DNA from: Amycolatopsis umgeniensis
GTDB lineage: Bacteria > Actinomycetota > Actinomycetes > Mycobacteriales > Pseudonocardiaceae
Reading direction: 5' to 3'
NCBI RefSeq assembly: GCF_014205155.1
Contig: NZ_JACHMX010000001.1
Span: 3,968,001 to 4,032,000, forward strand
DNA length: 64,000 nt
Under the pieces are notes generated by a model. That model was not told the origin of the DNA, did no database searches, and was given only the letters and a program-made list of their open reading frames with translations. The position numbers and the translations under genes are program-made. Within the stretch, counting starts at the first letter, position 1; the number at the start of each line of letters is the position of its first letter. Below, piece by piece: positions 1 to 9,209 of this stretch.

Positions 1-70
1 AGGGCAGGCATCACGATGAGTACGCGACGCGTGGTCACGGACGTACTGGACACTGGATCACTCTATCTTC
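1..70. other. left-edge non-coding stretch
   Basis: The first 70 bases lie downstream of the minus-strand gene that ends at 71. An ATG at 16 opens a short frame, but it runs antisense into that gene and has no ribosome binding site, so I do not call it. Nothing else is recognisable. Confidence 0.4.
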
Positions 71-2047
71 TTACTGGCCGTGAGCGGTGTCGGACCCGGT
101 GGTGGCGCCCGCGGCGACCACACCTTGCTGACCTTCGATTTCGTAAACCGACGCGTCGTTGTTGTGGAAGACGCGCTTGAAACCCGGAGTGATGTCGAGG
201 CGCTGGAGGCCCACCGCGGACTGCGCGTTGGGGGCCACCTTGCCCTTGCCGACGAGCACGTAGCGCACCTTGAGGTCGGTGAGCGCCTCGCGCACGCGCG
301 GCTCGCGGTTGATGTCGTTCAGGAACACGCTGAGCCAACCGGCCTTGGTGGAGAACTCGGCGCCGTAGTTGGTCCATTCGACCGGCTGGGCCCCGGAAAG
401 GGCGTACATCCACACCGAGCCGTCGGCCTTGTCGTTCATCACGCGCTCGCCCGGTACGACGTGCTTCCCGAGCCAGGCGTAGGCCTCTTCCTCGCCTTTG
501 CTGACCGAGGGGCCGTCCGCGCCGTAGTTCAGCGCGAGCCGCGCGGAGTTGCGGCCTATGTAGCCGCCGCGGCTCAGCACCGTGACGACCAGCCCGATCA
601 CCAGCGCGCCCGCGATGGCCACGGTGACCGGGTTCAGGTTCGGTTTGCGCTCGCCGATCTTCTCTGCGAACTTGCCCGACGCGGTGTGCACGAACTCGCC
701 GAACGCGACGGCGCCCGCCAGCGGAACGAGCGCGCCGAGCCGCCAGTGGTCGTTGTAGAACGGCCCGGTCAGGGTGTGGATGAGCGGGGTTTCGAGCGAG
801 ATCGTCGCGGCGAACAGACCGCCGAGGACGACGTACGCGCCGACCATCCAGAGCATCCGCCGGTGCCGGACCAAGAAGAACACCCCGATGATGGCCGGGA
901 TGCCGATCCACCACTGCGGGAACGCCGCCATCGGCGAGAACGTGATGGTCTGCCCGAGCGCGCCGGACACGCTGGTCTCCGACGCCCAGTACGCGCTGGT
1001 CACTCCGCCCGCGTTGTAGAGCGCGGGAAGGACCTGCGGCACGCCGAGCAGAGCCGCCATCGCGATCGTGGCCACCAGTGAGGCCGCGCTGCGGCGCCAG
1101 CCGATCTTCTCGAGGCGGAACAGCACCGCGAGCAGGATCAGCAGGAAATAGACCATGATCACGAAGATCAGGCTGGTGTGCAGGCCCGCCAGCCCGGCGA
1201 CGCCGACCCCGATCGCGACCGGCCCGGCGATGCCGTGCGGTTTGAGCAGCAGGCGGGCTAGCGCGAGCATCGCGGGCACGAGCGCCACCCCGGCGACGTA
1301 CGGCCACAGCGGGCCGCGCCACAGCGAGTCGTACGGGAACGCGGTGAACCAGGTGGACACGGCCGCGGCGGCGGCGGTCGCGAGGACCGGCATGCGCCAG
1401 GCGCGGCACATCGCCGCGACACCGACCGGGACGGTCAGCACGACCATGAGCGCCGCCAGGTTCAGCGTCGGCATCATCGTCAGGCCGCCCTTGCCGAAGA
1501 CCAGGGCGAGCAGCGCGTGGTAGGTGTCCGGGTAGAAGTAGTCGGTCTGCCGCGGCAGGTTCGCGATGGTGCCGACCGTCGACGCGCGCGCGTCGCCGTG
1601 CTCGGCGATCCAGCGCACCAGGTTGCCGTGGAACGGGGCGTCCCAGCCCTGCTGGACGTTGTCCAAGGTGTGCGAGCCGCGCAGGAAGGTGACCGTGCCG
1701 ACGCCGAGTCCGACCAGGACACCGGCACCGATCAGCAGGTGGTCGCGCAGGGAGCGGCTCGGAGTGTCCTCTTCGTCCTCGGCCCAGTCAGGGTGCCGCT
1801 TCGCGGTGAAGCGAAGCACGAGGAACGAGACGCCGAAGCCGACGACGGACAGCAGCAGGACCCACAGGCTGACGTTCAGCATGGTCCAGCGGATGCCGAA
1901 ACCACCGAGGATCGGGATGCCGATGGCGACGAGGCCGAAGGTCAGCAGCGGGGCCGCCGCGGCGAGTGTCCAGCCGCGCAGCCTGATCGCGGCGCCGAAG
2001 ACGAGCCCCGGCAGCCAGAACGCCAGTAACACCAAAAGAACGTTCAT
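71..2047 (-). CDS. large polytopic membrane protein, DUF6541-like
   Basis: A 658-residue integral membrane protein. The N-terminal two thirds is a succession of hydrophobic segments (from residue 2 onward), and a hydrophilic, probably extracytoplasmic domain fills roughly the last 170 residues. It resembles the actinobacterial DUF6541 family, which has the overall shape of GT-C type lipid-linked sugar transferases, although I see no confirmed catalytic motif. The start ATG at 2047 directly precedes the first membrane helix. It lies 74 bp downstream of a flippase-like gene and a GT2 gene on the same strand, so a role in assembling a surface polysaccharide or in glycosylation is likely but inferred. 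Family assignment is from memory of its layout; function is unknown. Confidence 0.7.
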   Translation of the reverse strand: MNVLLVLLAFWLPGLVFGAAIRLRGWTLAAAAPLLTFGLVAIGIPILGGFGIRWTMLNVSLWVLLLSVVGFGVSFLVLRFTAKRHPDWAEDEEDTPSRSLRDHLLIGAGVLVGLGVGTVTFLRGSHTLDNVQQGWDAPFHGNLVRWIAEHGDARASTVGTIANLPRQTDYFYPDTYHALLALVFGKGGLTMMPTLNLAALMVVLTVPVGVAAMCRAWRMPVLATAAAAAVSTWFTAFPYDSLWRGPLWPYVAGVALVPAMLALARLLLKPHGIAGPVAIGVGVAGLAGLHTSLIFVIMVYFLLILLAVLFRLEKIGWRRSAASLVATIAMAALLGVPQVLPALYNAGGVTSAYWASETSVSGALGQTITFSPMAAFPQWWIGIPAIIGVFFLVRHRRMLWMVGAYVVLGGLFAATISLETPLIHTLTGPFYNDHWRLGALVPLAGAVAFGEFVHTASGKFAEKIGERKPNLNPVTVAIAGALVIGLVVTVLSRGGYIGRNSARLALNYGADGPSVSKGEEEAYAWLGKHVVPGERVMNDKADGSVWMYALSGAQPVEWTNYGAEFSTKAGWLSVFLNDINREPRVREALTDLKVRYVLVGKGKVAPNAQSAVGLQRLDITPGFKRVFHNNDASVYEIEGQQGVVAAGATTGSDTAHGQ

Positions 2048-2121
2048 CGAATTCGCTGTCCAACCCTATTCGGCGTTAAGAACGCCATCGCCGATTCCCG
2101 GCCCGCGATGGCGCGGCCACA

Positions 2122-3420
2122 CTATCGAGACGTTTCGGACGGCTGCGCGTTGCCCGTCCCCGGGGTGCCCCTCACCACGAAAGCCATGACGACCAGCAGC
2201 CCGGCCGTCGGGCCGGCGGCGAGGCCGACGACCGCGCGGACGACCGTGTCACCGGGGAAGAACAGCAGGACCAGCGCGGTCGCGACGACGACGACGGCCC
2301 AGGTGATCAGCACCTTCGTGGCCTTGGCCTGCGCGACGAGGACGGCGGCGAGCAGCTGCATCGCGGCGAGCAGCACCGAAGACCAGACCAGCCCGGCCAT
2401 CCACCAGGCCTCGGGATCGTTCTTGGCGCCGTAGACCAGGCGCACCACCCACGGGCCGATCAGCCAGCCGATCAGCGCGCCGAGGGCCGCGAGCGCCAGC
2501 GCGCCCGCCGAGCCGAGAGCGAGCAGCCTGCGCAGCCGGTGCTTGCCCTCCTCGGTGCTGGACAGGCGCACCACGGTCGGGACCGCGAGCGCCTGGACCG
2601 GGGCCATCAGCGTGAGCGGCGTCCTGGCCACGAACAGGGCGAGGAACAGCACGCCGAGCTTGTCCTTGTCACCGCCGGGCGCGAGCAGGCTGACCAGCGC
2701 CGGGTAGCCGGTGATGACGCTTGCGGTGAGCCCGGCGCCCGCGAGCAGCATGAGCATGTTCGTGACGACCGGCTTCGCGGGCTCGCCGGCGTCGAGTTTC
2801 GGGTCGACCAGCCGGGCGGCGCCGCGGGCGAAGAGCAGCCAGGCGAACGAGCCCGTCGCGGCGGCGATGGCGAACCAGTACAGCTGCGTGAGCCCGGCGA
2901 GCACCAGCGCGCCGACCACGAGGATCCGCACGGCGGCCTCGACGAGGATCAGCCAGGAGTAGGACCGGACGTGGTCCTGGCCGATGAGCAGGCCGCGCGC
3001 GGCGAACTGGAAGGCGAACGAAAGCCCGCCGGCCAGCACGATCACGGCGAGCGCGAACTGCCCGCCGTAGACCTTGTCGGTGATCGGCGGGAGCAGGGTG
3101 ACCAGGCCGACGACCACCACGGCGATCGCGCTGGTGACGAAGGCGAGCACCGCCGGCCGTCCGGCCTTGCGGCCCTCGAGCGCGGCGTGCGCGGACTGGC
3201 GCGAGATCTCCTGCTCCAGTGGGGACAGGGCGGCGCCCAGCCCCATCAACATTCCCCAGAAGGAGAGCAGGACAGCGTTGTCAGCCTTCGACAGCGTCCG
3301 TCCCCAGACGACGGTGAGGACATAGCCGAGCGCGATGGCGATCAGCAGGTAGACGCCGATCCGCCCGGCGGATTTCCCGGTGTCCTTGGCCAGTTTCTCG
3401 CTGCTCACCGCGGTGCTCAT
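2122..3420 (-). CDS. polysaccharide flippase-like membrane protein (Wzx/MurJ-type)
   Basis: A 432-residue protein with about 12-14 hydrophobic segments separated by short loops. The layout matches the MOP/polysaccharide-export superfamily that flips lipid-linked oligosaccharides across the membrane. The first helix follows a short charged N-terminus (about residue 20). Its ATG overlaps the TGA of the upstream GT2 gene in an ATGA arrangement, so the two are translationally coupled and probably act on the same glycan. It may equally be a general lipid or teichoic-type exporter; the substrate cannot be read from sequence. Confidence 0.75.
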   Translation of the reverse strand: MSTAVSSEKLAKDTGKSAGRIGVYLLIAIALGYVLTVVWGRTLSKADNAVLLSFWGMLMGLGAALSPLEQEISRQSAHAALEGRKAGRPAVLAFVTSAIAVVVVGLVTLLPPITDKVYGGQFALAVIVLAGGLSFAFQFAARGLLIGQDHVRSYSWLILVEAAVRILVVGALVLAGLTQLYWFAIAAATGSFAWLLFARGAARLVDPKLDAGEPAKPVVTNMLMLLAGAGLTASVITGYPALVSLLAPGGDKDKLGVLFLALFVARTPLTLMAPVQALAVPTVVRLSSTEEGKHRLRRLLALGSAGALALAALGALIGWLIGPWVVRLVYGAKNDPEAWWMAGLVWSSVLLAAMQLLAAVLVAQAKATKVLITWAVVVVATALVLLFFPGDTVVRAVVGLAAGPTAGLLVVMAFVVRGTPGTGNAQPSETSR

Positions 3421-4433
3421 TTACGCAGCCGGGCCCGCAGCGCCAGGAAGAGGCCGCGGAGCGCGCCCGCCCCGAATCCGGCGGCGAACACGGGCGTGAG
3501 CTGGGCGACCGCCTTGGCCTCGGCCTTGGTCGCGCCGAATTTCGTCACCGCGAAACCGGCGGCCGTCGAACCGACGGCGGCCAGCGTGACGGCGGTCTTC
3601 GGGCGTTTCGCGGCGACACCGAGCCCGAGCACGCCGACGGCCATCGCGGCGAACAGGCCGTTGCGCGCGGGGCCGGGCGACGCGAGATACGAATCGACGA
3701 ACGTGGTGCCGCGGAAATACGACTGCCCGATGAACTTCTTGAAGGAATCGCGGCCGTGGTAGGTCGCGGAGAACTCCGGGGCCAGGAAGATGCGATGGCG
3801 TTCGGCGATCCAGCGCAGAACACCCGTGTCGTCACTGGCGAAACGGACGTCTTCGAAGAGCGACTCGAACGCGTTGGACGAATCCTCGAGAACGTCCTTC
3901 GGCGCGGAAAAGAATCCGGTGCCTTTCGGGAAGACATCGAACTCTTCGATACCGAAGGACATCAACCGCGGGTTCGCGCAATAACGGCGCCACGGGATCT
4001 TGACCAGTCCGGCCATGAATCCCGCATACGGATTGTGTTCGGACGCGACGTTGATGTGACCGTTCCACACCGTGCGCCCCGGGTGCTCGGTGAGCTGGTC
4101 GCGGAGGAAGGCGAGTGAGCCGGAATCCACGATCACGCGGCTGTCGAGCAGCAGGATCTGCCGTCCGGACGCCTTCGCGATCCCCGCGCGGCGTGCCTCG
4201 AACCGGCCGCTGTTCGGCTGGGTGAGGACGGTGATGCCGTACAGCTCCTGCAGCCGGGCGAGCTTGTCGCCGGTGCCGTCGGTGCTGCCGTCGTCGACCA
4301 CGACGACCTCGACCGGCCAGTTCGCCGCCTGTGCCGACGCGATCAGCGCGCCCACACTGCGGTCGATCCAGTTCTGCTCGTTGTAGACCGGGATCACGAC
4401 GGACAGGGCCGGGAGGAGCGAATTCGCACTCAC
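3417..4433 (-). CDS. family 2 glycosyltransferase, membrane-anchored
   Basis: A 338-residue GT-A fold glycosyltransferase. An N-terminal PVYNE motif and DDGSTDGT nucleotide-sugar loop are followed by a LLLDSR segment where the metal-binding DxD-like motif is expected. Two C-terminal hydrophobic stretches (from about residue 250) would anchor it to the membrane. I take the GTG at 4433 (VSANSLL...) as start because the upstream in-frame extension reads into the divergent promoter gap and has no glycosyltransferase character. It faces the epimerase gene across 61 bp and is coupled to the flippase gene, which suggests an envelope glycan made from GlcNAc/ManNAc-type sugars. Confidence 0.82.
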   Translation of the reverse strand: MSANSLLPALSVVIPVYNEQNWIDRSVGALIASAQAANWPVEVVVVDDGSTDGTGDKLARLQELYGITVLTQPNSGRFEARRAGIAKASGRQILLLDSRVIVDSGSLAFLRDQLTEHPGRTVWNGHINVASEHNPYAGFMAGLVKIPWRRYCANPRLMSFGIEEFDVFPKGTGFFSAPKDVLEDSSNAFESLFEDVRFASDDTGVLRWIAERHRIFLAPEFSATYHGRDSFKKFIGQSYFRGTTFVDSYLASPGPARNGLFAAMAVGVLGLGVAAKRPKTAVTLAAVGSTAAGFAVTKFGATKAEAKAVAQLTPVFAAGFGAGALRGLFLALRARLRK

Positions 4434-4494
4434 CCCGGCGAGGCTACCTTGCGCGGCCCACCAGTATCCTTCGGGCACCGCAGACCCCGACAGA

Positions 4495-5607
4495 ATGGCT
4501 CTTCCGGTGATTTCCTTCATTCTCGGCACCACGGCGGAACTGATCAAAATCGCGCCGGTCTACCACGGCATCCTCGAACGCGGGGTCCGGCCGAAGATCT
4601 GGTTCACCGCGCAGCACGTCGACGAGGTCTCGGACGTTCTCGCCGACCTGAACCTCCCGGAGCCCGACGTCTGGCTGGTCCCGAAGGAGAAGGCGCACAA
4701 CCTGGAGTCGCCCGCGCAGGTGCCGGGCTGGGCCGCGCAGGTGCTGCGCACCGCGTGGAGCCGCCGCGCCGAGCTGAAGGCCGCGCTGGTCGAGGACGGC
4801 CGTCCCCCGCTGGTGCTGGTGCACGGCGACACCTTCACCACGCCGTACGGCTCGCTCATCGGGAAGCGGATCCTCAAGTCGCGGGTCGGGCACGTCGAGG
4901 CGGGCGCGCGGTCGGGCAGCATCATGTCGCCGCTGCCGGAGGAGCTGAACCGGAAGATCGCCGCGAAGATCGTCGACATGCACTTCGCGCCGAGCGCGCG
5001 TGAGGTGAACAACCTCCGCAACGCCCGCGGTGTCGTGGTCGACACCGAGGCGAACACCGCTATCGACGCGATGCGGCTGGCCATCAACGGGCCGCTCGAC
5101 CTCGAGGGGCTGCCGGAGAAGTTCGGCCTCGCCACCCTGCACCGCTTCGAGCTGGTCTCGCGCGCGGACAAGTACCGCGAGGCGCTGGAGATCCTGCGCG
5201 AGCAGAGCAAGCAGATGCCGATCCTCTACATGGCGGGCGCGCCCGAGCGCGAGAAGATCCGCGCGCTGGGCCTGGCGAACCTCTTCGACGAGAAGAACTT
5301 CATCATCCAGCCGAAGATGCGGTACCTGAAGTTCCTGCCGCTCGTCGCGCGCGCCGAGTACGTCGTCACCGACTCGGGCGGCCTTTCGGCCGAGTGCTAC
5401 TACCTCGGCCTGCCGTGCGCCGTGCACCGCGAGCGCACCGAGACGCCGCAGCACCTCGGCGAGACCGTCGTGCTGACCGAGATGCGCGGGGACAAGCTGC
5501 AGAACTTCCTCGACACCTACCAGAACCGCCGCGGTGAGTCCTGGGTCGAGAAGTTCCACCCGTCGGAGATCATCGTCGACACGCTGGCGCGCCTCGGCTA
5601 CTGCTGA
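4495..5607 (+). CDS. wecB: UDP-N-acetylglucosamine 2-epimerase (non-hydrolysing type)
   Basis: A 370-residue cytoplasmic enzyme expected to interconvert UDP-GlcNAc and UDP-ManNAc. Family landmarks are visible in order: HGDTFT near residue 110, HVEAG plus PEELNR near 140-153, and DSGGLSAE near residue 293, the loop binding the diphosphate. Length matches the Epimerase_2 family. The ATG is followed immediately by the first beta strand. The gene is divergent from the GT2/flippase pair and could supply their sugar nucleotide. The symbol is by family; orthology to enterobacterial wecB is not established. Confidence 0.85.
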   Translation: MALPVISFILGTTAELIKIAPVYHGILERGVRPKIWFTAQHVDEVSDVLADLNLPEPDVWLVPKEKAHNLESPAQVPGWAAQVLRTAWSRRAELKAALVEDGRPPLVLVHGDTFTTPYGSLIGKRILKSRVGHVEAGARSGSIMSPLPEELNRKIAAKIVDMHFAPSAREVNNLRNARGVVVDTEANTAIDAMRLAINGPLDLEGLPEKFGLATLHRFELVSRADKYREALEILREQSKQMPILYMAGAPEREKIRALGLANLFDEKNFIIQPKMRYLKFLPLVARAEYVVTDSGGLSAECYYLGLPCAVHRERTETPQHLGETVVLTEMRGDKLQNFLDTYQNRRGESWVEKFHPSEIIVDTLARLGYC

Positions 5608-5642
5608 TTCTTATCGCGCGCGTCCGCAGGTGGGCACGAAAG

Positions 5643-5693
5643 CCGTGAAGGCCTCCTTCCCTACTCTCAAGGTAGGGAAGGAGGCCTTCACGG
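5643..5693. terminator. perfect 22-bp-arm hairpin, family 1 (convergent gap)
   Basis: Arms at 5643-5664 and 5672-5693 are perfect inverted repeats around a 7-nt loop. The core GTGAAGGCCTCCTTCCCT is nearly the same as that of two other hairpins in this window (26663-26719 and 41725-41781). It sits between the convergent epimerase and recR genes, so a bidirectional terminator is the simplest reading. Confidence 0.75.
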
Positions 5694-5703
5694 ACCTGCG
5701 AAG

Positions 5704-6300
5704 CTAGAGAGCCCGGCGGCCCGAGAGAGCGCGGCCCAGGGTCAGCTCGTCCGCGAACTCCAGGTCACCGCCCATCGGCAGCCCCGACGCCAGCCTGGTC
5801 ACCGTCAGCCCGGGGAAGTCGCGAAGCATCCGCACGAGATACGTCGCGGTCGCCTCGCCTTCGGTGTTCGGGTCGGTCGCGATGATGATCTCGCTGATCT
5901 CCGCGCCGCCGATCCGCGCGAGCAGCTCACGCATGCGCAGCTGCTCCGGCCCGATGCCGGACAACGGGTCCAGCGCGCCGCCGAGTACGTGGTACCGGCC
6001 CTTGAACTCGCGCGTCCTCTCGACGGCGAGTACGTCCTTCGGCTCCTCGACCACGCAGATGACCGTGAGGTCACGGCGGGTGTCGCGGCAGATCCGGCAG
6101 GTCTCCTGCTCCGAGACGTTTCCGCAGACCTCGCAGAACTGCACGCCTTCCTTGACCTTGCCGAGCACTTCCTGCAAACGCGCGATATCCGCGGGATCGG
6201 CCGCCAGCAGGTGGAAGGCGATCCGCTGCGCGCTCTTGGGACCGACGCCGGGCAGCCGCCCGAGTTCGTCGATCAGATCCTGGACGACACCCTCGTACAA
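5704..6300 (-). CDS. recR: recombination mediator protein RecR
   Basis: A 198-residue protein that works with RecF/RecO to load RecA at gapped DNA. It has the N-terminal helix-hairpin-helix ([17 protein letters not shown]), a four-cysteine zinc finger (C56, C59, C68, C71) and a Toprim domain with the acidic [11 protein letters not shown] motif. I choose the TTG at 6300 because it gives the usual RecR N-terminus ([18 protein letters not shown]) and the typical length; it lies one base after the stop of the YbaB gene. A longer upstream reading frame is only the shadow of that gene. The ybaB-recR pair is a widely conserved operon. Confidence 0.95.
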   Translation of the reverse strand: MYEGVVQDLIDELGRLPGVGPKSAQRIAFHLLAADPADIARLQEVLGKVKEGVQFCEVCGNVSEQETCRICRDTRRDLTVICVVEEPKDVLAVERTREFKGRYHVLGGALDPLSGIGPEQLRMRELLARIGGAEISEIIIATDPNTEGEATATYLVRMLRDFPGLTVTRLASGLPMGGDLEFADELTLGRALSGRRAL

Positions 6301-6301
6301 G

Positions 6302-6658
6302 CTAGCCGCCGAGCCCGGGGAAGCCGCCGAGGTCCGGCATCCCGCCGCCGAGGCCGCCGGCGAGCGGGCCGAGCTTCTGTTCGGTGAGCTTCTGCGCGTT
6401 GGCCGAAGCGTCCCGGACGGCCGCGACGACCAGGTCGGACAGGGTCTCGACGTCGTCGGGGTCGACCACCTTGGGGTCGATGGACAGCGACTTGAGCTGG
6501 CTGTCGCCGGACACGGTCGCGGTGACGAGGCCGCCACCGGAGGTACCGGTCACCTCCGTGTTGGCCAGCTCTTCCTGGGCCTCGACCAGCTTCTGCTGCA
6601 TCTGCTGCGCCTGCTGCATGATCTGCGACAGATCGAAGCCGCCACCGGGTTGCACCAT
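6302..6658 (-). CDS. ybaB: YbaB/EbfC family nucleoid-associated protein
   Basis: A 118-residue small DNA-binding protein. The N-terminal half has the long helix typical of the family ([19 protein letters not shown]), then the conserved strand pair containing [11 protein letters not shown] and a glycine-rich tail. The protein is thought to form tweezer-like dimers and bind DNA with low specificity. It directly precedes recR, as in most bacteria, with a one-base gap, so they are co-transcribed and coupled. Confidence 0.93.
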   Translation of the reverse strand: MVQPGGGFDLSQIMQQAQQMQQKLVEAQEELANTEVTGTSGGGLVTATVSGDSQLKSLSIDPKVVDPDDVETLSDLVVAAVRDASANAQKLTEQKLGPLAGGLGGGMPDLGGFPGLGG

Positions 6659-6735
6659 GATCCGATCGGTCCTCTCCTGGAAAATCCTGTGCCGCCTACC
6701 AGCCTAGCCGTCACTCGTATGGCACCGTTGGCGCC

Positions 6736-7590
6736 GTGCGACGACGGCTGAGCCTGGTGATGGCGATCGGATTGGCGCTGTTCACGGCGTGCGGCGTGGA
6801 GACCCCCGCGGCACCGCCGGGGAATCCGCCCGTTCCGGGGACCACCACCGTCCTGACCACCCTTCCGCAGCCGAGTTCGGCGCCGAGTGTGCCGCCGCCG
6901 AGCGCGCCCCAGCCGCCTCCCGGCACCCAGCGGCCGAAGACGGGCAAGGTCGTCGTGCTGGATCCGGGCCACAACGGCGGCAACGCGAGCAGGCCCGGCG
7001 AGATCAACAAACAGGTCCCGGCGGGGCGCGGCAAGACGAAACCGTGCAACACCACCGGAACTTCGACGAATTCCGGCTATTCCGAGCACGCGTTCACCTG
7101 GGACGTCTCGCAGCGGATCTCGGAAGCCTTGAGCGCCAAGGGGATCCGGGTCATTCTCACCCGGCAGAACGACACGGGTGTCGGGCCGTGCGTCAACGAG
7201 CGCGCCGCGATCGGGAACGACGCCGAGGCGGACGCCGTCGTGTCCATCCACGCCGACGGCTCCACTTCCGCGGGCGCGCACGGATTCCACGTCGCGTATT
7301 CGGCCCCGCCCTTGAACGCCCAGCAGGGCGAGCCCTCGACGAAGCTGGCGACGGCGTTGCGAGACGGTATCCGCGCCGGAGGCTTCCCGACGTCGACCTA
7401 CCTCGGCTCGAACGGCCTCGCCCCGCGCGCCGACCTCGGCGGGCTCAACCTCTCGACCCGGCCGGCCGCGCTCGTCGAATGCGGGAACATGCGCAACGCC
7501 GCCGAGGCCGCGGCGATGTCGAGCGAAGAAGGACGCCAGCAGTACGCCGCTGTCATCGCGAAGGCCATCGAGGACTACCTCGGGGGCTGA
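6736..7590 (+). CDS. N-acetylmuramoyl-L-alanine amidase (Amidase_3), lipoprotein
   Basis: A 284-residue secreted peptidoglycan hydrolase starting at GTG 6736. The N-terminus has an RRR stretch, a hydrophobic core and a lipobox-like FTAC, which predicts lipid anchoring. A Pro/Ser/Thr-rich linker (about residues 25-70) leads to the zinc amidase_3 domain: LDPGHNGG (first His ligand), a Glu in the SEHAF segment, VSIHADG (second His) and the catalytic Glu in LVECGNM. It cleaves the bond between MurNAc and the stem peptide. Its 3' end overlaps the convergent HTH gene by 38 bp. Confidence 0.88.
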   Translation: MRRRLSLVMAIGLALFTACGVETPAAPPGNPPVPGTTTVLTTLPQPSSAPSVPPPSAPQPPPGTQRPKTGKVVVLDPGHNGGNASRPGEINKQVPAGRGKTKPCNTTGTSTNSGYSEHAFTWDVSQRISEALSAKGIRVILTRQNDTGVGPCVNERAAIGNDAEADAVVSIHADGSTSAGAHGFHVAYSAPPLNAQQGEPSTKLATALRDGIRAGGFPTSTYLGSNGLAPRADLGGLNLSTRPAALVECGNMRNAAEAAAMSSEEGRQQYAAVIAKAIEDYLGG

Positions 7591-9151
7591 GCAGCACCGG
7601 GCTACCGGTGATCTCGACCGAGCCCGCGACGATCTCCGGCCGGGTCCCGTCGAGGAGTTCCGCGCCGCCTTGGACGGGCAGCGGCGCGGTGCCCGCGACG
7701 GTCCAGGCGATCCGGAACTCCTCGCCGTCCCGCTCGAACCGGCATTGCCACAGGTTGTGCGGGAGCCCGGCCTGCGTTCCCTCGCCGCAGGACCGGATCT
7801 TCGCGCCGTCGAGCCATTGGCCGAGCCGTTCGACGTGGGCCGCGGCGCGCGTCGGCGGGCCGCCCGCGGGCTGGAGCACGATCGGCACACGGCCGCTTCC
7901 CCAGTTGTAGAAGTACATCCGCTTGAAGTGCGCGTACAGCCCGATCAAGAAGAAGCGGGCGGCGTAGTCGGCGGCGCGGGCCGGGTCGACGGGCGGCTGG
8001 TACGGGACGTCGAAATCGGTGCCGGTGCTCCACACGTTCGCGTGCCCGTTGGTGCGATGGAAGCTCTGTTCGATCTCGTCCGCGAGGGCGAGCATGGTCT
8101 CCGGCGGATCCGCCAGGCGCCGCGGGTACAGCTTGACCGCCGCCGCGTCGCAGCTCTCGTAGCCGCGAAGTTCACCGAAGCGTTCGAGGATCCGCCTGTG
8201 CGCGGGGTCGCTGAGCTGCCCCATCGACGGGCAGACCACGAGGGCGTCGGGATCACCCGCCTTGATGATCCGGCTCGCGCGCCGAACCATCTCCACCAGC
8301 CGTTCGACGGGGCCGGTGAAGAACTTCGGGTGATTCGCCATGTCCCACAGTTCGTAGGACTCGATCCGGTCGCGATACCGCTTGACCACGTTCCCGACGA
8401 AACGGTCCCAATCCGCGAGGTCGTCGGGCGGCGCCGCGCGGGAGCCGTCCGGGTAGGCGGACGGCGGTCCGCCGGGCGCCGCCCAAGCGGGTGTGCCACC
8501 GAAGACGAACAGCACCGGGAAACCCGCCCGGTTCGCGCTTTCGACCAGTCTGTCCAAAGTGGACCACTCCGGCCTGCCGCGTTCCGGTTCGAGATTCTGC
8601 CAGCGCGTCCCCGAATCCCAGAGCCGGACCGAACCGACCCCGAAGCTCGGCATCAGCCCGGTCTTGCTGTTCGCCGTCACCCCGAAGTACTTCTTGTCCA
8701 CAACAGACGGTCGATGTGTCCACATCGGAGCATGGATCTCCGGCGCCGCCTCGGCCACCGGCTCCGCCGTGGGCGCCGCGCCGGCGCCGACCGACGTGAC
8801 CAGCGCGAGCGAGGCCACCAGCGGCCACCACCCCGCCCGGCTCCGCACCCGTGGCACCGCGACCGGTTCCGGAACGGGAAGCGCGGACGCGGCCGGGTTT
8901 CCCCGTGTCGCGTCCGCGCGTTCCCACAACCGGAAGAGCTTCGACAGCTCGTCGCGTCCGGCACCGCAGACCGTCGCGATCCGTTCCAGCGGCCCGAAAG
9001 CGGCCGGAACACTGGCACCGCTGCAATAGCGATGCACCGTCGAGCGGCTCAGATGAGCCTTGGCGCCGATCCGTTCGTAGCTGTGACCGCTACGCCTTTT
9101 CAGCTCCTCGAGCAGTTCCGCCAAGGCCCGGTCGTGTTCTCCCCCTGCCAT
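7553..9151 (-). CDS. HTH-TM protein with degenerate glycoside-hydrolase-like outer domain
   Basis: A 532-residue protein of unusual architecture. Residues 10-65 are a helix-turn-helix of the XRE type (SYERIGAKAHLSRSTVHRYCSG). Residues 108-126 form one membrane helix after an Arg-rich stretch, predicting HTH inside and the remainder outside. Residues about 150-450 resemble a GH39/clan-A TIM barrel, but the site where WNEPN (acid/base Glu) is expected reads WDMAN (269-273), and the second region around WSTGTDF (374 on) lacks the usual Glu. It may bind a glycan without cutting it. The ATG at 9151 follows GGGGAGGGAAC. The frame is open further upstream but without a comparable start. Confidence 0.75.
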   Translation of the reverse strand: MAGGEHDRALAELLEELKRRSGHSYERIGAKAHLSRSTVHRYCSGASVPAAFGPLERIATVCGAGRDELSKLFRLWERADATRGNPAASALPVPEPVAVPRVRSRAGWWPLVASLALVTSVGAGAAPTAEPVAEAAPEIHAPMWTHRPSVVDKKYFGVTANSKTGLMPSFGVGSVRLWDSGTRWQNLEPERGRPEWSTLDRLVESANRAGFPVLFVFGGTPAWAAPGGPPSAYPDGSRAAPPDDLADWDRFVGNVVKRYRDRIESYELWDMANHPKFFTGPVERLVEMVRRASRIIKAGDPDALVVCPSMGQLSDPAHRRILERFGELRGYESCDAAAVKLYPRRLADPPETMLALADEIEQSFHRTNGHANVWSTGTDFDVPYQPPVDPARAADYAARFFLIGLYAHFKRMYFYNWGSGRVPIVLQPAGGPPTRAAAHVERLGQWLDGAKIRSCGEGTQAGLPHNLWQCRFERDGEEFRIAWTVAGTAPLPVQGGAELLDGTRPEIVAGSVEITGSPVLLSPRGSPRWPSR

Positions 9152-9209
9152 GTTCCCTCCCCGGCCCCGATGATCCCATGGGGCACAAGGGGCCGGGGAC
9201 CGCGCGGGA

